Positions 36,786 through 46,731 of a stretch of DNA of 49,130 bases are shown one piece after another. The notes under the pieces were generated by a model. The model searched no databases. It was not told the origin of the DNA and saw only the letters and a program-made list of their open reading frames with translations. Source of the stretch: Candidatus Gallacutalibacter stercoravium (lineage in GTDB: Bacteria > Bacillota > Clostridia > Oscillospirales > Acutalibacteraceae); the NCBI GenBank assembly GCA_018716975.1, contig DVJE01000005.1, forward strand, positions 1-49,130, given 5' to 3'. The number at the start of each line of letters is the position of its first letter. Positions within the stretch are counted from its first letter, which is position 1. The position numbers were made by a program, and so were the translations under genes.

Positions 36786-38076
36786 CGCGGCGCAAACCGG
36801 CGCCAACGACGCCGCCTGGGAGGTTTTATTTGAACGGCACGAGATTTTACAGCACATCGTCCGGGATGGGCGGTATGTCATCTCTGCCGACGATATCCGC
36901 AAAGAGCGGGAGCCCCGGCTGATGGCAAAGTTTGATCACCGGGTCAATTTGCCCGCTATCTTTAAAACCCACCGGTTGGCCATTGTGCCGGTAACCCGGG
37001 GTAGCTACGTGATAGCCCCTTATGAGGTGTATGAGCGTTTTCCGCCGGACGAGGCCGGGGCGCCAACGCGTTTGGCTTTGCCCTCTCACCTGCAAAGCCT
37101 ACGCCCGGATAAGATTATTAGTGAAACCATGGCGGTAAACTGCGCTTTAAACGCCGGCATGCTGGCCGATTTTTTGCAAGAGGAGGGGCTGTGCGCCACC
37201 GTATCCGGGCGCATGGGTTCCGAGGATTTTACCTACCGCATCCGCAACGCTTTAACAAACGGCTACGATACCGTGGCGGTGCAGGGCGCGCAGATTGAAA
37301 TTGACGCTGCCTTTGAGGGCGCCGCCAGCCTCGCCCTGCTGGAAGCCAAGCGGGATGTGGCCGAGGATTTTTTGGTGCGGCAGCTGTACTATCCCTTTCG
37401 CCGGTGGCACAGCAAAGTGGCCAAGCCGGTGCGTTTGGTATATTTGGTGTACACCAACGGCATCTTTCACCTGTATGAATACGCCTTTTTGGAGCCGGAT
37501 AATTACAGTTCTTTGCAACTGGTGCGGCAAAAGCGCTATACGCTGGAGGATACCCGCATCACCCGCAGCGATTTGCGCAACGCCGCCCGCCGGTGCCCGG
37601 TGGAAGAAGAGCCGCCTATTCCCTTTCCCCAAGCGAATAACTTTCGCCGTGTTATCAACCTGTGCGAACTGCTCGCGCAGGGGGAACTCAGCCGGGAGCA
37701 AATTACCCAGCAGTACGCTTTCGACGTTCGGCAAACCAACTATTACACCGACGCAGCCCGCTATTTGGGGCCGGTGGAAAAAAGCGGCGGCAAAAGCGTT
37801 TCTTACCGCCTGAGCGCCGATGGTTGTGCCATTATGGATATGGGCTACCGGCAGCGGCAGCTGGCCCTGTGCGCCTGCATATTGCGCCACCGTGTGTTTG
37901 CCCAGCTGTTTGCCGAAAGTTTGGCGCACGGCGCGCCTTTGGATCAGGAATCAATCGTGGCCGTTATGCGCAGCAACGCGCTGTACCATGTGGGCAGCGA
38001 AAACACCCGGCGGCGCAGGGCCTCCACCGTTTATAGCTGGCTGAATTGGATGCTTCAGCTGGCGGGCAACGGGTAA
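36778..38076 (+). CDS. Putative type II restriction endonuclease, PD-(D/E)XK
   Basis: This 432-aa protein overlaps the methylase stop by 8 bp. The nuclease core is visible around residues 170-200: YDTVAVQGAQIEIDAAFEG followed by LALLEAKRD, i.e. an Asp and a Glu-x-Lys on neighbouring strands as in PD-(D/E)XK enzymes. The N-terminal part (HEILQHIVRDGRYVISADDI ... RLAIVPVTRGSYVIAPYEVY) and a C-terminal helical region (about 300-432) match a group of uncharacterised proteins found beside Dam-like methylases. Cleavage of GATC is inferred from the partner. No ribosome binding site of its own, so translation is coupled. Ends at a strong bidirectional terminator. Confidence 0.8.
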   Translation: MSSAAQTGANDAAWEVLFERHEILQHIVRDGRYVISADDIRKEREPRLMAKFDHRVNLPAIFKTHRLAIVPVTRGSYVIAPYEVYERFPPDEAGAPTRLALPSHLQSLRPDKIISETMAVNCALNAGMLADFLQEEGLCATVSGRMGSEDFTYRIRNALTNGYDTVAVQGAQIEIDAAFEGAASLALLEAKRDVAEDFLVRQLYYPFRRWHSKVAKPVRLVYLVYTNGIFHLYEYAFLEPDNYSSLQLVRQKRYTLEDTRITRSDLRNAARRCPVEEEPPIPFPQANNFRRVINLCELLAQGELSREQITQQYAFDVRQTNYYTDAARYLGPVEKSGGKSVSYRLSADGCAIMDMGYRQRQLALCACILRHRVFAQLFAESLAHGAPLDQESIVAVMRSNALYHVGSENTRRRRASTVYSWLNWMLQLAGNG

Positions 38077-38107
38077 AAAACGGTGGAAAAAACGCAAAAA
38101 GCACGAC

Positions 38108-38159
38108 AAAAAACCAGGGCTTGCGCACCTTTGGAGGGATGCAGGCCCTGGTTTTTTTA
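38108..38159. terminator. Bidirectional terminator between the restriction gene and leuA
   Basis: AAAACCAGGGC pairs with GCCCTGGTTTT, with a further TGC/GCA step inside, and has A- and T-runs outside. It lies 31 bp after the restriction gene and 34 bp after leuA. Confidence 0.85.
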
Positions 38160-38192
38160 TTTTTCTTTGCCTCTTTGCTTGATATGGATGGA

Positions 38193-39854
38193 TTAATAGA
38201 GCCGGTTGATGGCGCTGATTAACGCCTTAACCGAGGCGGTAACGATATCGGTGTGCACCCCAGCGCCCCAGGTTATCTTGCCGTTATCATCGGCAATGCC
38301 CACATAGGCCGCCGCCTGGGCGGTGGAACCTTGTTCCAAGGCGTGCTCTTGGTATTGATCAATGTGGTAGGTATAGCCCAAATTGGCCTTGATGGCGTTG
38401 CTCACCGCGTCCAAACGGCCGTTGCCGCTGCCGGCAATCTCCATATGCTTGCCATTTTGACGCAAAGACACCTTTACATGGAAGCCGCCGTTGCGGGTAA
38501 AGTGAAAGTCCTCTAAGCACAGGCCGGATTCCTTTTCTACATTGACATAATTCTTGCAGAAGATACCGTAAACCTCGTCGGGCTGCAGCTCCTTGTGCTG
38601 GTGATCCGAAACATTTTTCACAGCGTAACCGAAATCCTCCCGCATCTTAGGCGGCAGGGCAAAACCGTACTTTTGCTCTAACAAGTAGCCTATGCCGCCT
38701 TTGCCCGACTGGCTGTTGATGCGAATAACGTCGCCGTCGTACTCCCGGCCCACATCTTTGGGATCGATGGGCAGATACGGCACCGTCCAATGCTGGCAAT
38801 CGTGTTCCTCGCGCCAGTGCATCCCTTTGGCAATGGCGTCTTGATGGGAACCGGAGAAGGCAGCGAACACCAGCTTGCCGGCATAGGGTTGCCGCTCGTA
38901 CACCTTCATATCCGTCAGCTTTTCATACTTGGCGCAAACCTCGGGCATGTTTGAGAAATCCAGCTGCGGATCCACGCCCTGCGAATACATATTCAGGGCC
39001 AAGGTAACAATATCCACGTTGCCGGTGCGCTCCCCGTTGCCGAACAAGGTGCCTTCCACCCGCTGGGCGCCCGCCAAAATGCCCAATTCGGTATCAGCCA
39101 CGGCGCAGCCCCTGTCGTTGTGGGGATGGATAGAGAGCACCACGTTGTCGCGGTAGTTCAAGTGCTCGCTGATGTATTCCACCTGGCTGGCATACACATG
39201 CGGCATAGAAAGAGAAACCGTTACCGGCAAATTGATAATCACCTTGCTTTCCGCCGTGGGGCGCCATACATCCAGCACCGCGTTGCAAATTTCCAAAGCA
39301 AATTCCATCTCGGTGCCGGTAAAGCTTTCGGGCGAATACTCATAGCGGTAATGGGCGCCGGTTTCTTGGGCGATCTGGTTGAACAGCTTGGCGCCGGAAA
39401 CGGCGATATCGATGATCTCTTGCTTGGATTTTTTAAACACCTGTTCCCGCTGAGCCACCGAGGTGGAGTTGTACAAATGGATGATAGCGTTTTTGGCGCC
39501 CTTGACCGCCTCAAAGGTTTTGCGGATGATATGCTCGCGGGATTGGGTGAGCACCTGCACGGTCACATCGTCGGGAATCATATCGCGTTCAATGAGGGTG
39601 CGCAAAAACTGATACTCCGTTTCAGACGCGGCCGGAAAGCCCACCTCGATCTCTTTAAAGCCAATCTGCACCAAATATTGAAAGAACTCCAGCTTTTCTT
39701 CCAAGCTCATGGGCACCACCAACGCCTGGTTGCCGTCGCGCAGATCCACGCTGCACCAAATGGGGGCTTTGTCAATATGATCCTTCTGCGCCCACTTCAT
39801 GCAGGGCTCCGGCGGCAAAAAGTAATTTCTGGTGTACTTTTCTACATGTTTCAT
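38193..39854 (-). CDS. leuA: 2-isopropylmalate synthase
   Basis: This 553-aa enzyme condenses acetyl-CoA with 2-ketoisovalerate, the committed step of leucine synthesis. The DRE-TIM barrel begins WCSVDLRDGNQAL (metal-binding Arg-Asp), has IEVGFPAASETE, and the metal-binding HPHNDRGCAVADTE; the C-terminal regulatory LeuA-dimer domain (about 430-553) includes FHVKVSLRQNGK and GSGNGRLDAVSNAI, where leucine feedback acts. The length matches the longer LeuA subgroup. AGAAAGGAAG precedes the ATG. Expression is controlled by a leucine T-box directly upstream (39966-40245). Confidence 0.95.
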   Translation of the reverse strand: MKHVEKYTRNYFLPPEPCMKWAQKDHIDKAPIWCSVDLRDGNQALVVPMSLEEKLEFFQYLVQIGFKEIEVGFPAASETEYQFLRTLIERDMIPDDVTVQVLTQSREHIIRKTFEAVKGAKNAIIHLYNSTSVAQREQVFKKSKQEIIDIAVSGAKLFNQIAQETGAHYRYEYSPESFTGTEMEFALEICNAVLDVWRPTAESKVIINLPVTVSLSMPHVYASQVEYISEHLNYRDNVVLSIHPHNDRGCAVADTELGILAGAQRVEGTLFGNGERTGNVDIVTLALNMYSQGVDPQLDFSNMPEVCAKYEKLTDMKVYERQPYAGKLVFAAFSGSHQDAIAKGMHWREEHDCQHWTVPYLPIDPKDVGREYDGDVIRINSQSGKGGIGYLLEQKYGFALPPKMREDFGYAVKNVSDHQHKELQPDEVYGIFCKNYVNVEKESGLCLEDFHFTRNGGFHVKVSLRQNGKHMEIAGSGNGRLDAVSNAIKANLGYTYHIDQYQEHALEQGSTAQAAAYVGIADDNGKITWGAGVHTDIVTASVKALISAINRLY

Positions 39855-39965
39855 CCGTTTTCTTCCTTTCTATTTATCGCGCGCTTTCACGTATGTTATC
39901 TTAAATATCTGCAGCGTCTCTGCGCGGGCCGAGATGTTTGCCCTCTTTATCCGGGCGAAAACCAC

Positions 39966-40245
39966 GCAAAAAAGCCCTCATCTCCAGCTAGAGATGAGGG
40001 CTATAACCCACACGGTACCACTCTAATTCGCACTTAGTGCGCACTCACCAGATACGGACGCCGCCCCACGGACACAGCGCCTTATATCCTCCTGCTGTAA
40101 CGGTCAGGCTCCGGCACCGCCTACTCTATTACATTTCAGCGTGCTACTTCAAGGCCAGTTCAAAGCATTTTTCCCGCTGTTTTACACCAACCAACAGCTC
40201 TCTTGGCGGAACAAACGCCCCTACTCTTCCTCTGCAACGTATTTA
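39966..40245 (-). promoter_or_regulatory. Leucine T-box riboswitch of leuA
   Basis: Reading the minus strand: a Stem I region with AGAGAGC and GGTTGGTG motifs; the specifier context TTGAACTGGCC with CTG at 40158-40156 (leucine codon CUG); the T-box AGAGTGGTACCGTG at 40024-40011, whose TGGT pairs with the tRNA acceptor end; and a terminator of 12 perfect pairs (AGCCCTCATCTC / GAGATGAGGGCT, 39973-40002) followed by TTTTTT. Uncharged tRNA-Leu should stabilise the antiterminator and switch leuA on. Confidence 0.93.
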
Positions 40246-40258
40246 AGATATTGACTAT

Positions 40259-40287
40259 AGTATAACGGTAAACCGTTTATTTTTCAA
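40259..40287 (-). promoter_or_regulatory. Sigma-A promoter of the leuA T-box transcript
   Basis: Minus-strand TTGAAA (40287-40282), 17-bp spacer, TATACT (40264-40259). Confidence 0.75.
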
Positions 40288-40370
40288 TTAGGAAATTATA
40301 TGAGATTCTGCACGGGATTTTTTTGGTTTCGTGCATATTGCTATTGCCAACGCCTCTATCTGGGCAAGGC

Positions 40371-41279
40371 TTAGCCATATTTGCGCCGCACTTGCTCGCC
40401 GTTTTCTAAAATAGCGGCGCGCAGCTGCTCTAGACCCTCAAACTTCATTTCAGGGCGCAAAAATTCCAGCAGCTCGGTGCGCACCACCTCGCCATAGAGC
40501 TCTTCGCCGTGATAATCGGGCATCCAGGTTTCGGCCAAGGGGCCGTCGGCCCCCACAGTGGGCCGCACCCCCACATTGGTAACGCCCACCATGCACCAAT
40601 CCTTAAAATAAACGCGGGAGGCGTAAACCCCAAACTTGGGCAACACAAAATCCTGCGGGAAGGGCTGGTTTAGCGTGGGCGTGCCCATCAGACGCCCCAC
40701 CCGGCGGCCGTGCGCCACAGGAAAATCAAAGCAATAGGGCCGCCCCAACAGCTGAGCCGCCTGTTCCATATCGCCCTGCTGCACCAGCTCCCGGATGCGC
40801 GTAGAGCTGATAAGACGCCCACCCGACGCAACGCCGGGCACCACCTGCAACTCTATGCCGTTTTCTTGGCAAAGCAGCTCCAGCTCCTTTACGCCCGCAT
40901 GGCCGCCCCGGCCAAAATGATAGTTTTCACCGCAAAACACCGCTCCGGCATGGAGCATATCCCGCAACACGCCCTGCACAAAGGAAGGCGGCGTCAGCTT
41001 CATCACTTCGCTAAAATCGATATTATACAGCAGCTCCACGCCGTAATCCGACAGCAGCTGTTCCTTCCAGCTGTTGGTCATCAGCTGCGGAACCGCTTTG
41101 CCGGTTAATTCCTTTTGTGGGCTTTCGTCAAAGGTAAACACAGCGGGCAGCAAGCCCTCGGCCCGGCGTGCAACAGCCGCACCGATTACCGCCAAATGCC
41201 CGCGGTGCAATCCGTCAAAGCATCCCAGCGCCACAGCGGTGCGCGCCGGCGCCGGAGAAAGCGTATTTTTCGTTAACAT
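40371..41279 (-). CDS. ribF: Bifunctional riboflavin kinase / FMN adenylyltransferase
   Basis: This 302-aa enzyme converts riboflavin to FMN and FAD. The N-terminal FAD synthetase domain has VALGCFDGLHRGHLAVI and the ISSTRIRELV signature; the C-terminal flavokinase domain has GRRVGRLMGTPTLN, FGVYASRVYF, GVTNVGVRPTVG and the catalytic-type Glu region LYGEVVRTELLEFLRPE. The ATG at 41279 is preferred, with AAGGGGG 9 bp upstream. Last gene of the rimP-to-truB cluster, a conserved position. Confidence 0.95.
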   Translation of the reverse strand: MLTKNTLSPAPARTAVALGCFDGLHRGHLAVIGAAVARRAEGLLPAVFTFDESPQKELTGKAVPQLMTNSWKEQLLSDYGVELLYNIDFSEVMKLTPPSFVQGVLRDMLHAGAVFCGENYHFGRGGHAGVKELELLCQENGIELQVVPGVASGGRLISSTRIRELVQQGDMEQAAQLLGRPYCFDFPVAHGRRVGRLMGTPTLNQPFPQDFVLPKFGVYASRVYFKDWCMVGVTNVGVRPTVGADGPLAETWMPDYHGEELYGEVVRTELLEFLRPEMKFEGLEQLRAAILENGEQVRRKYG

Positions 41280-41328
41280 ATCAGCAACCCCCTTGCACAC
41301 ACCGGCAACCGGCGTGAAACAGCCGCTT

Positions 41329-42240
41329 TTACTGTGCGGCCGGCAAAAAAAGACGCAGCACCCGCAGCTCCGGTTCGCCCGCGCTTGCCACCTGCCCCAG
41401 GCCCACAAAGCGCCGGTTTTCATCCAGCACACGGTAGCGGGCGCCATCCTGCGGCCCGGCGGCCAGCTTTAAGCGGCCGTAGGCCAGGGCGCCGCCGTTT
41501 GCAAAGCGCTTGGCCTGGGCGGCGCTAACGCAAACGGCCGGATAGCGGGAAAACAGCAGCTGCACATCCAACAGCCGCCCCTCTATTTGCTGGGGCGGCA
41601 TTTGTTTTAGCTGCTCTATGGTAAGGCTTTGCTCCAGCGAAAAGCCGCAGGCAACGGTGCGCCGCAAAGCGGTCATCATGCAGCCGCAACCCAAAATTTC
41701 GCCCAGATCGGCGCACAGGGTGCGCACATAGGTACCTTTGGAGCAACGCACCCGCAGCCCGCCCGCCCCGGAACTTGGGTCGTATTGGGTGAGCTGAAGC
41801 TCATACACCGTTACCGGCCGGGCCTGGCGCTCTACCTCTATACCGCGGCGGGCCAGCTCATACAGCCGCACCCCGTTTTGCTGCACGGCGGAATACATAG
41901 GCGGCACCTGCAAAATATCCCCCCGCAGCCCGGCCAAAGCCTGCTCCACCTTTTCAGGCGGCACATGAGCCGGCATTTGTTGCAGCACCTTGCCGGAGCT
42001 ATCCTGCGTATCGGTGCGCACCCCCAGCTGAAACGAAGCCTGGTATTCTTTGTCGGTATCCGGCAGCAAATCCTGGGCGCGGGTGGCGCACCCCAGCAGC
42101 AAGGGTAAAACGCCGGTAGCCATGGGATCCAACGTGCCAGTGTGCCCTATCTTGCGCTGCCCGCACAGCTTGCGCACCACGGCGATAACGTCAAAGGAGG
42201 TAAAGCCCTGGGGTTTGTCCAATACCAAAACGCCGTTCAT
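41329..42240 (-). CDS. truB: tRNA pseudouridine-55 synthase
   Basis: This 303-aa enzyme makes pseudouridine 55 in the T-loop of tRNA. It starts MNGVLVLDKPQGFTSFDV; the catalytic Asp is in KIGHTGTLDPMATGVLPL; YTVYELQ-like (VTVYELQLTQYD) and RCSKGTYVRTLCADLGE are the other family motifs. A PUA-like C-terminus closes the protein (YRVLDENRRFVGLGQV). The ATG at 42240 overlaps the nrnA stop (ATGA), with GGAGG about 9 bp upstream. Confidence 0.96.
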   Translation of the reverse strand: MNGVLVLDKPQGFTSFDVIAVVRKLCGQRKIGHTGTLDPMATGVLPLLLGCATRAQDLLPDTDKEYQASFQLGVRTDTQDSSGKVLQQMPAHVPPEKVEQALAGLRGDILQVPPMYSAVQQNGVRLYELARRGIEVERQARPVTVYELQLTQYDPSSGAGGLRVRCSKGTYVRTLCADLGEILGCGCMMTALRRTVACGFSLEQSLTIEQLKQMPPQQIEGRLLDVQLLFSRYPAVCVSAAQAKRFANGGALAYGRLKLAAGPQDGARYRVLDENRRFVGLGQVASAGEPELRVLRLFLPAAQ

Positions 42241-43211
42241 GCTTGCTCCTCCAGGGCGCGGCCCACCACTTCTAGCATCGCTTCCCGCGCTTGCTCCACC
42301 GTGCCGGGCAACAGGCAGCCCGCTGCCGCAGGATGCCCGCCGCCGCCAAAATGCGCGCAAATTGCCGAGGCGTTCACACCGTCTGTGCGCACCGAGGCTT
42401 TAAAGGCCCCATCCTCCCGTTGGCGCAGGGTAACGCCCACCTTCACACCCTCTACCTGCCGGGGCAGGGAGGCCAAGCCGTCGGTATCGTCGGCGCCGGC
42501 GCCGGTTTGCGCAACCATCTCGTTGGTTACATACACCACCGCGCAGCGGCCGTCAAAGTAAAAGCGCATCGTATCCAGCACACGCCGCTCAATCTCCAGC
42601 CGGGCGCGAGACTTGGTATCGAACATAATCCGGTTAATCCGGCTGGCATCAGCGCCGGCGTCTATCATATCGGCCGCAATGCGGTAGGTGCGCGAGGTGG
42701 CGTTGGTATATTTAAAACAGCCGGTATCGGTGGTGATGCCGGTAAAAATGGCGTCGGCCACCGCCGGATCCAGCGCCACGCCCCACAAATTTGCCAGCTG
42801 GGCAATCATTTCCGCAGCGGCGGCCGCTGTGGGATCCACATAATTCCACCGCGCGTAGCGCTTGTTGGAGCCGTGGTGATCGATGCACAAATCGATTTTA
42901 TCCCCAAAATGTTCCAGCTTTTTGCCCAGCAGCTTCACATCGGCCACATCCACCGCCACCACAAAAGCGGGCGAAAACTCCTCTTGCGGAAGGCCTTGAT
43001 ATAAATCGGCAAATTTTTTCGGAATCTCGTCGCTGCACAGGGTGCGCACCCGCTTGCCCTTTTGCAGCAGCAGGCGGCACAAGGCCGCAGCCGAACCCAG
43101 GGTGTCCCCATCGGGATACTGATGGGAAAGGATATAGATATCGTCTGCTTCCAGCAGCCGCTGGCCGCATTCGGCCAGGCTGATGTCGGTTGGTAATTCG
43201 TTTTGCTTCAT
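42237..43211 (-). CDS. nrnA: Bifunctional oligoribonuclease / PAP phosphatase NrnA
   Basis: This 324-aa DHH-DHHA1 phosphodiesterase degrades nano-RNA and 3',5'-pAp in bacteria lacking Orn. The DHH domain shows ILSHQYPDGDTLGSA, VAVDVAD and LCIDHHGSNKRYA; DHHA1 shows VRTDGVNASAICAHFGGGGH and AAAGC. ATG at 43211 with AAGGAG 10 bp upstream; the longer frame has no site. Between rbfA and truB, its usual place in Firmicutes. Confidence 0.94.
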   Translation of the reverse strand: MKQNELPTDISLAECGQRLLEADDIYILSHQYPDGDTLGSAAALCRLLLQKGKRVRTLCSDEIPKKFADLYQGLPQEEFSPAFVVAVDVADVKLLGKKLEHFGDKIDLCIDHHGSNKRYARWNYVDPTAAAAAEMIAQLANLWGVALDPAVADAIFTGITTDTGCFKYTNATSRTYRIAADMIDAGADASRINRIMFDTKSRARLEIERRVLDTMRFYFDGRCAVVYVTNEMVAQTGAGADDTDGLASLPRQVEGVKVGVTLRQREDGAFKASVRTDGVNASAICAHFGGGGHPAAAGCLLPGTVEQAREAMLEVVGRALEEQA

Positions 43212-43297
43212 GGATGAGTCTCCTTCCCCTCGCTTTTCAAACATATCCCGCAACGGCGTAGGCATATCAGAATAGCAGGCATGATAGGCCCCGCCGC

Positions 43298-43702
43298 TCA
43301 CTCTTCTTGTTGTTCCCGTCCCTCTTGTTCTTCTTGTTTCTCGTCCGAGGCGGGCTCCTTTGGTTCCAAATCGTGCAGCAGCTTTGAGATATTGGCGCTG
43401 TATTCAATGGAATCGGTGGCGGCAAAAACCGGCTGGGGCACATGGCGCAGCTTGAGCCTGGCACCCAGCTCCCGGCGGATGTAGCCGCTGGCAGACTTTA
43501 ACCCCTGCACCGCCCGGCGCGCTGTTTCCATTCCTTCTACGGCGCTGACATATACTTTGCAATAGGATAAATCGTTGCTCACAACAACGCGCACCACGCT
43601 GATAAGGCCCCCTTGCACCCGGGGATCCTTTAGCTCGCGCAATATGGCCGTGAGCTCCCGCTTGATATCTTCTGAAACACGGTCTAGCTTATGGCTTGCC
43701 AT
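43298..43702 (-). CDS. rbfA: 30S ribosome-binding factor A
   Basis: This 134-aa cold-shock ribosome maturation factor has the KH-type pattern RVSEDIKRELTAILRELKDPR, VVRVVVSNDLSYCKVYVS, and LRHVPQPVFAATDSIEY. The C-terminus is a Glu/Gln-rich tail. ATG at 43702, with AAAGGA about 11 bp upstream. In line with infB and nrnA. Confidence 0.94.
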   Translation of the reverse strand: MASHKLDRVSEDIKRELTAILRELKDPRVQGGLISVVRVVVSNDLSYCKVYVSAVEGMETARRAVQGLKSASGYIRRELGARLKLRHVPQPVFAATDSIEYSANISKLLHDLEPKEPASDEKQEEQEGREQQEE

Positions 43703-43840
43703 AGGGCATCCGATCCTTTCCTTCGGGCGGCTATGCGGGCAGCCTGCCGCCTGATAATACCGCCCGATAAGACTATGGTTAACATGAGCCGCCCCGCTGC
43801 GCCCAGGGCGCAAACGGCGCGGCTTTTCGGCTGCACGCTT

Positions 43841-46345
43841 TTAGTTTTCCTGATATTCTTCCATGATAAACGCTTCTAAGATGTCGCCCTCTTTAAAATC
43901 GCTGTAATGCTCTAGGGTAATACCGCATTCGTAGCCCTGCGCCACCTCGCGCACGTCGTCTTTAAACCTGCGCAAAGAGGACATCTTATCCTCCGCCACC
44001 ACGATACCGTCGCGCACCAAGCGAATTTCGGCGTTGCGCTGAATTTTGCCGGTGAGCACATAGCTGCCGGCCACCATGCCCACGTTGGTGATCTTATACA
44101 CCTGGCGCACCTCTGCGCGGCCCAGCTGCACCTCGCGGTATTTGGGCTCCAGCATACCCTTCATAGCGGATTCAATCTCTTCTATGCAATCGTAAATAAC
44201 GCGGTACAGGCGCATATCTACGCCGTCGCGCTTGGCGTTATCCTCTGCAATGGGATCGGGGCGCACGTTAAAGCCCACGATAATCGCGTTAGAAGCGTTG
44301 GCCAGCATAACGTCCGATTCGTTTACAGCGCCCACGCCGCCGTGGATGACGTTGACGCGTACCTCGTCGTTGCTCAGCTTCTCCAGCGACTGGCGCACCG
44401 CCTCCACCGAGCCCTGCACGTCGGCCTTAACGATGATCTTCAGCTCTTTCATATCGCCCTTTTGCATCTGATCGAACAAATTATCCAAAGTAACCTTGGT
44501 TTGGGCGTTAAACTGCTCTTCTTTTCTCGCTGTGCGGCGCTGCTCCACCAGCTCCCTGGCCAGGCGCTCATCCGACACACAGTTAAAGATATCGCCGCCC
44601 ACGGGCACGTCGTCCAACCCTGTGATCTCCACCGGGATAGAGGGGCCGGCGCTTTCTACACGCTCGCCTCTGTCGTTGGTCATGGCGCGCACACGGCCCA
44701 CCGTGGTGCCCGCCACCAGGATATCGCCCACATGCAGCGTGCCGTTTTGCACCAGTACCGTGGCCACCGGACCACGGCCCTTATCCAAACGCGCTTCAAT
44801 AACAGTGCCTTTGCCGGCCCTGTCGGGATTGGCCTTAAGCTCTTTCATATCGGCCACCAGCACAACCATCTCCAGCAGATCGTCAAGACCTTGCTTGGTA
44901 ATGGCGGAAACCGGGATGCAGGGGGTATCGCCGCCCCACTCTTCGGGCACCAGCTCGTATTCGGTGAGCTGCTGCATCACCCGGTCGGGGTTAGCGCCGG
45001 GCTTATCCATTTTGTTGATGGCTACGATAATGGAAACCCCTGCGGCTTTGGCGTGGTTGATGGCTTCTACGGTTTGGGGCATGATGCCGTCGTCCGCCGC
45101 CACCACCAGGATGGCAATATCGGTTACCTGAGCGCCGCGGGCGCGCATGGTGGTAAAGGCCTCGTGGCCCGGCGTATCCAAAAAGGTAACTTCCCTATCG
45201 CCCACATGCACCCGGTAAGCGCCGATGTGCTGGGTAATGCCGCCGGCCTCGCCCGCCGTAACGTTGGCATGGCGGATGGCGTCCAGCAAAGAGGTTTTGC
45301 CGTGGTCAACATGGCCCATAACCACCACAACCGGCGCGCGGGGCACCAGGTTGCCGTCGTCGTCTTCGCTGTCGTCAATAATGCGGTCTTCAATGGTAAC
45401 CACCACTTCTTTTTCCACCTTTGCGTGGAACTCCATGGCCACCAAAGAGGCGGTGTCAAAATCAACGGTATCGTTTACCGAAGCCATAACCCCCATCATC
45501 ATCAGCTTTTTGATAACCTCGGCGGCGGTGGCTTTTAAGCGGGAAGCCAGCTCCCCTACCACAATCTCATCGGGCAAGGTAACCGTAATGGGCTTGTTTT
45601 TGCGCTCCAGCGCGATGCGGCGCAGGCGCTCGGCCTCGGTTTCTTTGCGGGAATTCTTCGGCCGGCCGCGCTGCTGGGAGCGTTGGGTAATTTTTTGTTT
45701 TTGCACAGTATTATCTGTTCTTACCTTCTCGCTGGCCAGACGATCGTACTTTTCATTGTACCGATCGATATTCACATTAACCGTGCGGGTATTGATAACC
45801 CTGCCTGCGGGGCGCTCCACCGTGGTAATTTCGGGCGCCGGGGCGGGCTGCTGCACTTTGGCTTCTTTCGGGGCGGCCTTCTTTTCGGCATTGGGCTGCT
45901 GGCCCTGCTGTTTGGGGCCTGCCGGGGTAATTTTGCCCGGTTTTACCGCCTTGTTCTTGGCGGGCTGGGCGCCGGCCTGTTCGCGCCGGGCGCTCTGCTG
46001 GGCCTTGGGCTGCTGGCCGGCCGGCCGCTTTTGCTGCGCGGGCTGCTGCCCCTTTGCCTCTTGCTGAGCCTTGGGTTCTTGTTTTTCTTGCACGGGCGTC
46101 TGATCCTCCTCTTTAGGCGGCTCCTGCGCCGCTTGCTCCTGCTCGTTTTGCGCAAAAAAACTATCAAAGTTTTCTACCTGGTTTTTTTGCGTAAAGTAAT
46201 CAAACACAACGTCCAGCTCCGCCTCGGTGAGCGCGGTCATGTGTTTTTTTACCTCGCCAAAATGCTTTTGCAGCAGGTCTATTACATCTTTATTGGGAAC
46301 ATTCAAATCTTTGGCCACTTCATGTACCCGATATTTAATCATCAT
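43841..46345 (-). CDS. infB: Translation initiation factor IF-2
   Basis: This 834-aa GTPase brings fMet-tRNA to the 30S subunit. IF2_N at the N-terminus ([19 protein letters not shown]), a long Gln/Pro/Lys/Ala-rich linker (about 70-170), a second IF2_N-like part, then the G domain: [14 protein letters not shown] (G1), [10 protein letters not shown] (G2), DTPGHEAFT (G3), NKMDKPGA (G4) and SAITKQG (G5); domains II-IV follow, ending [15 protein letters not shown]. Start ATG-ATG at 46345/46342, GGGAGG upstream; it overlaps the ylxQ stop. Confidence 0.97.
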   Translation of the reverse strand: MMIKYRVHEVAKDLNVPNKDVIDLLQKHFGEVKKHMTALTEAELDVVFDYFTQKNQVENFDSFFAQNEQEQAAQEPPKEEDQTPVQEKQEPKAQQEAKGQQPAQQKRPAGQQPKAQQSARREQAGAQPAKNKAVKPGKITPAGPKQQGQQPNAEKKAAPKEAKVQQPAPAPEITTVERPAGRVINTRTVNVNIDRYNEKYDRLASEKVRTDNTVQKQKITQRSQQRGRPKNSRKETEAERLRRIALERKNKPITVTLPDEIVVGELASRLKATAAEVIKKLMMMGVMASVNDTVDFDTASLVAMEFHAKVEKEVVVTIEDRIIDDSEDDDGNLVPRAPVVVVMGHVDHGKTSLLDAIRHANVTAGEAGGITQHIGAYRVHVGDREVTFLDTPGHEAFTTMRARGAQVTDIAILVVAADDGIMPQTVEAINHAKAAGVSIIVAINKMDKPGANPDRVMQQLTEYELVPEEWGGDTPCIPVSAITKQGLDDLLEMVVLVADMKELKANPDRAGKGTVIEARLDKGRGPVATVLVQNGTLHVGDILVAGTTVGRVRAMTNDRGERVESAGPSIPVEITGLDDVPVGGDIFNCVSDERLARELVEQRRTARKEEQFNAQTKVTLDNLFDQMQKGDMKELKIIVKADVQGSVEAVRQSLEKLSNDEVRVNVIHGGVGAVNESDVMLANASNAIIVGFNVRPDPIAEDNAKRDGVDMRLYRVIYDCIEEIESAMKGMLEPKYREVQLGRAEVRQVYKITNVGMVAGSYVLTGKIQRNAEIRLVRDGIVVAEDKMSSLRRFKDDVREVAQGYECGITLEHYSDFKEGDILEAFIMEEYQEN

Positions 46346-46668
46346 AAGTTAGCATCCTCCCTATCCATCGCGTTCAGCTTGCGCACATTCACGGCAAAGC
46401 CCTCGTCGTTTACAGACAGAACCCCACTGCGTTTTCCCACGGCGGCGCCTATCACATCCATCGTTTGGCGCAGGCACAACACCGGCACGCCGCTTTTTTC
46501 GGCGGCGGCCTTAACGCCCCGGGCGGTTCGCGGCGCGAGATCCGCCGCCAGCAGCACCAAACGGCTGCTTTTATTCGCTATCGCTTCCAGCACTGGGTCG
46601 TTGCCCAATGAAAGGCGGCCGGCGCGGCGCGCCAACCCTAAAAGGGACAACAATTTTTTTTCTTCCAT
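46342..46668 (-). CDS. ylxQ: L7Ae-family RNA-binding protein YlxQ
   Basis: This 108-aa protein has the L7Ae/L30e fold: [41 protein letters not shown]. YlxQ binds kink-turn-like RNA; cellular role is poorly known. It sits between ylxR and infB, the standard order, and overlaps infB by 4 bp. AAAGGGAG lies 4-5 bp before the ATG. Confidence 0.92.
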   Translation of the reverse strand: MEEKKLLSLLGLARRAGRLSLGNDPVLEAIANKSSRLVLLAADLAPRTARGVKAAAEKSGVPVLCLRQTMDVIGAAVGKRSGVLSVNDEGFAVNVRKLNAMDREDANL

Positions 46669-46731
46669 CCCGCTCCCTTTCCCCGCCGGCTTGCTGTAAC
46701 GCGGAATCGTCGGCAGTTATCGCTTATTCCT

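Noticed and set aside
44342-46699. Long plus-strand frames opposite infB
   Set aside because: They are mirror frames of a GC-rich, certain gene and show no domain or ribosome binding site.
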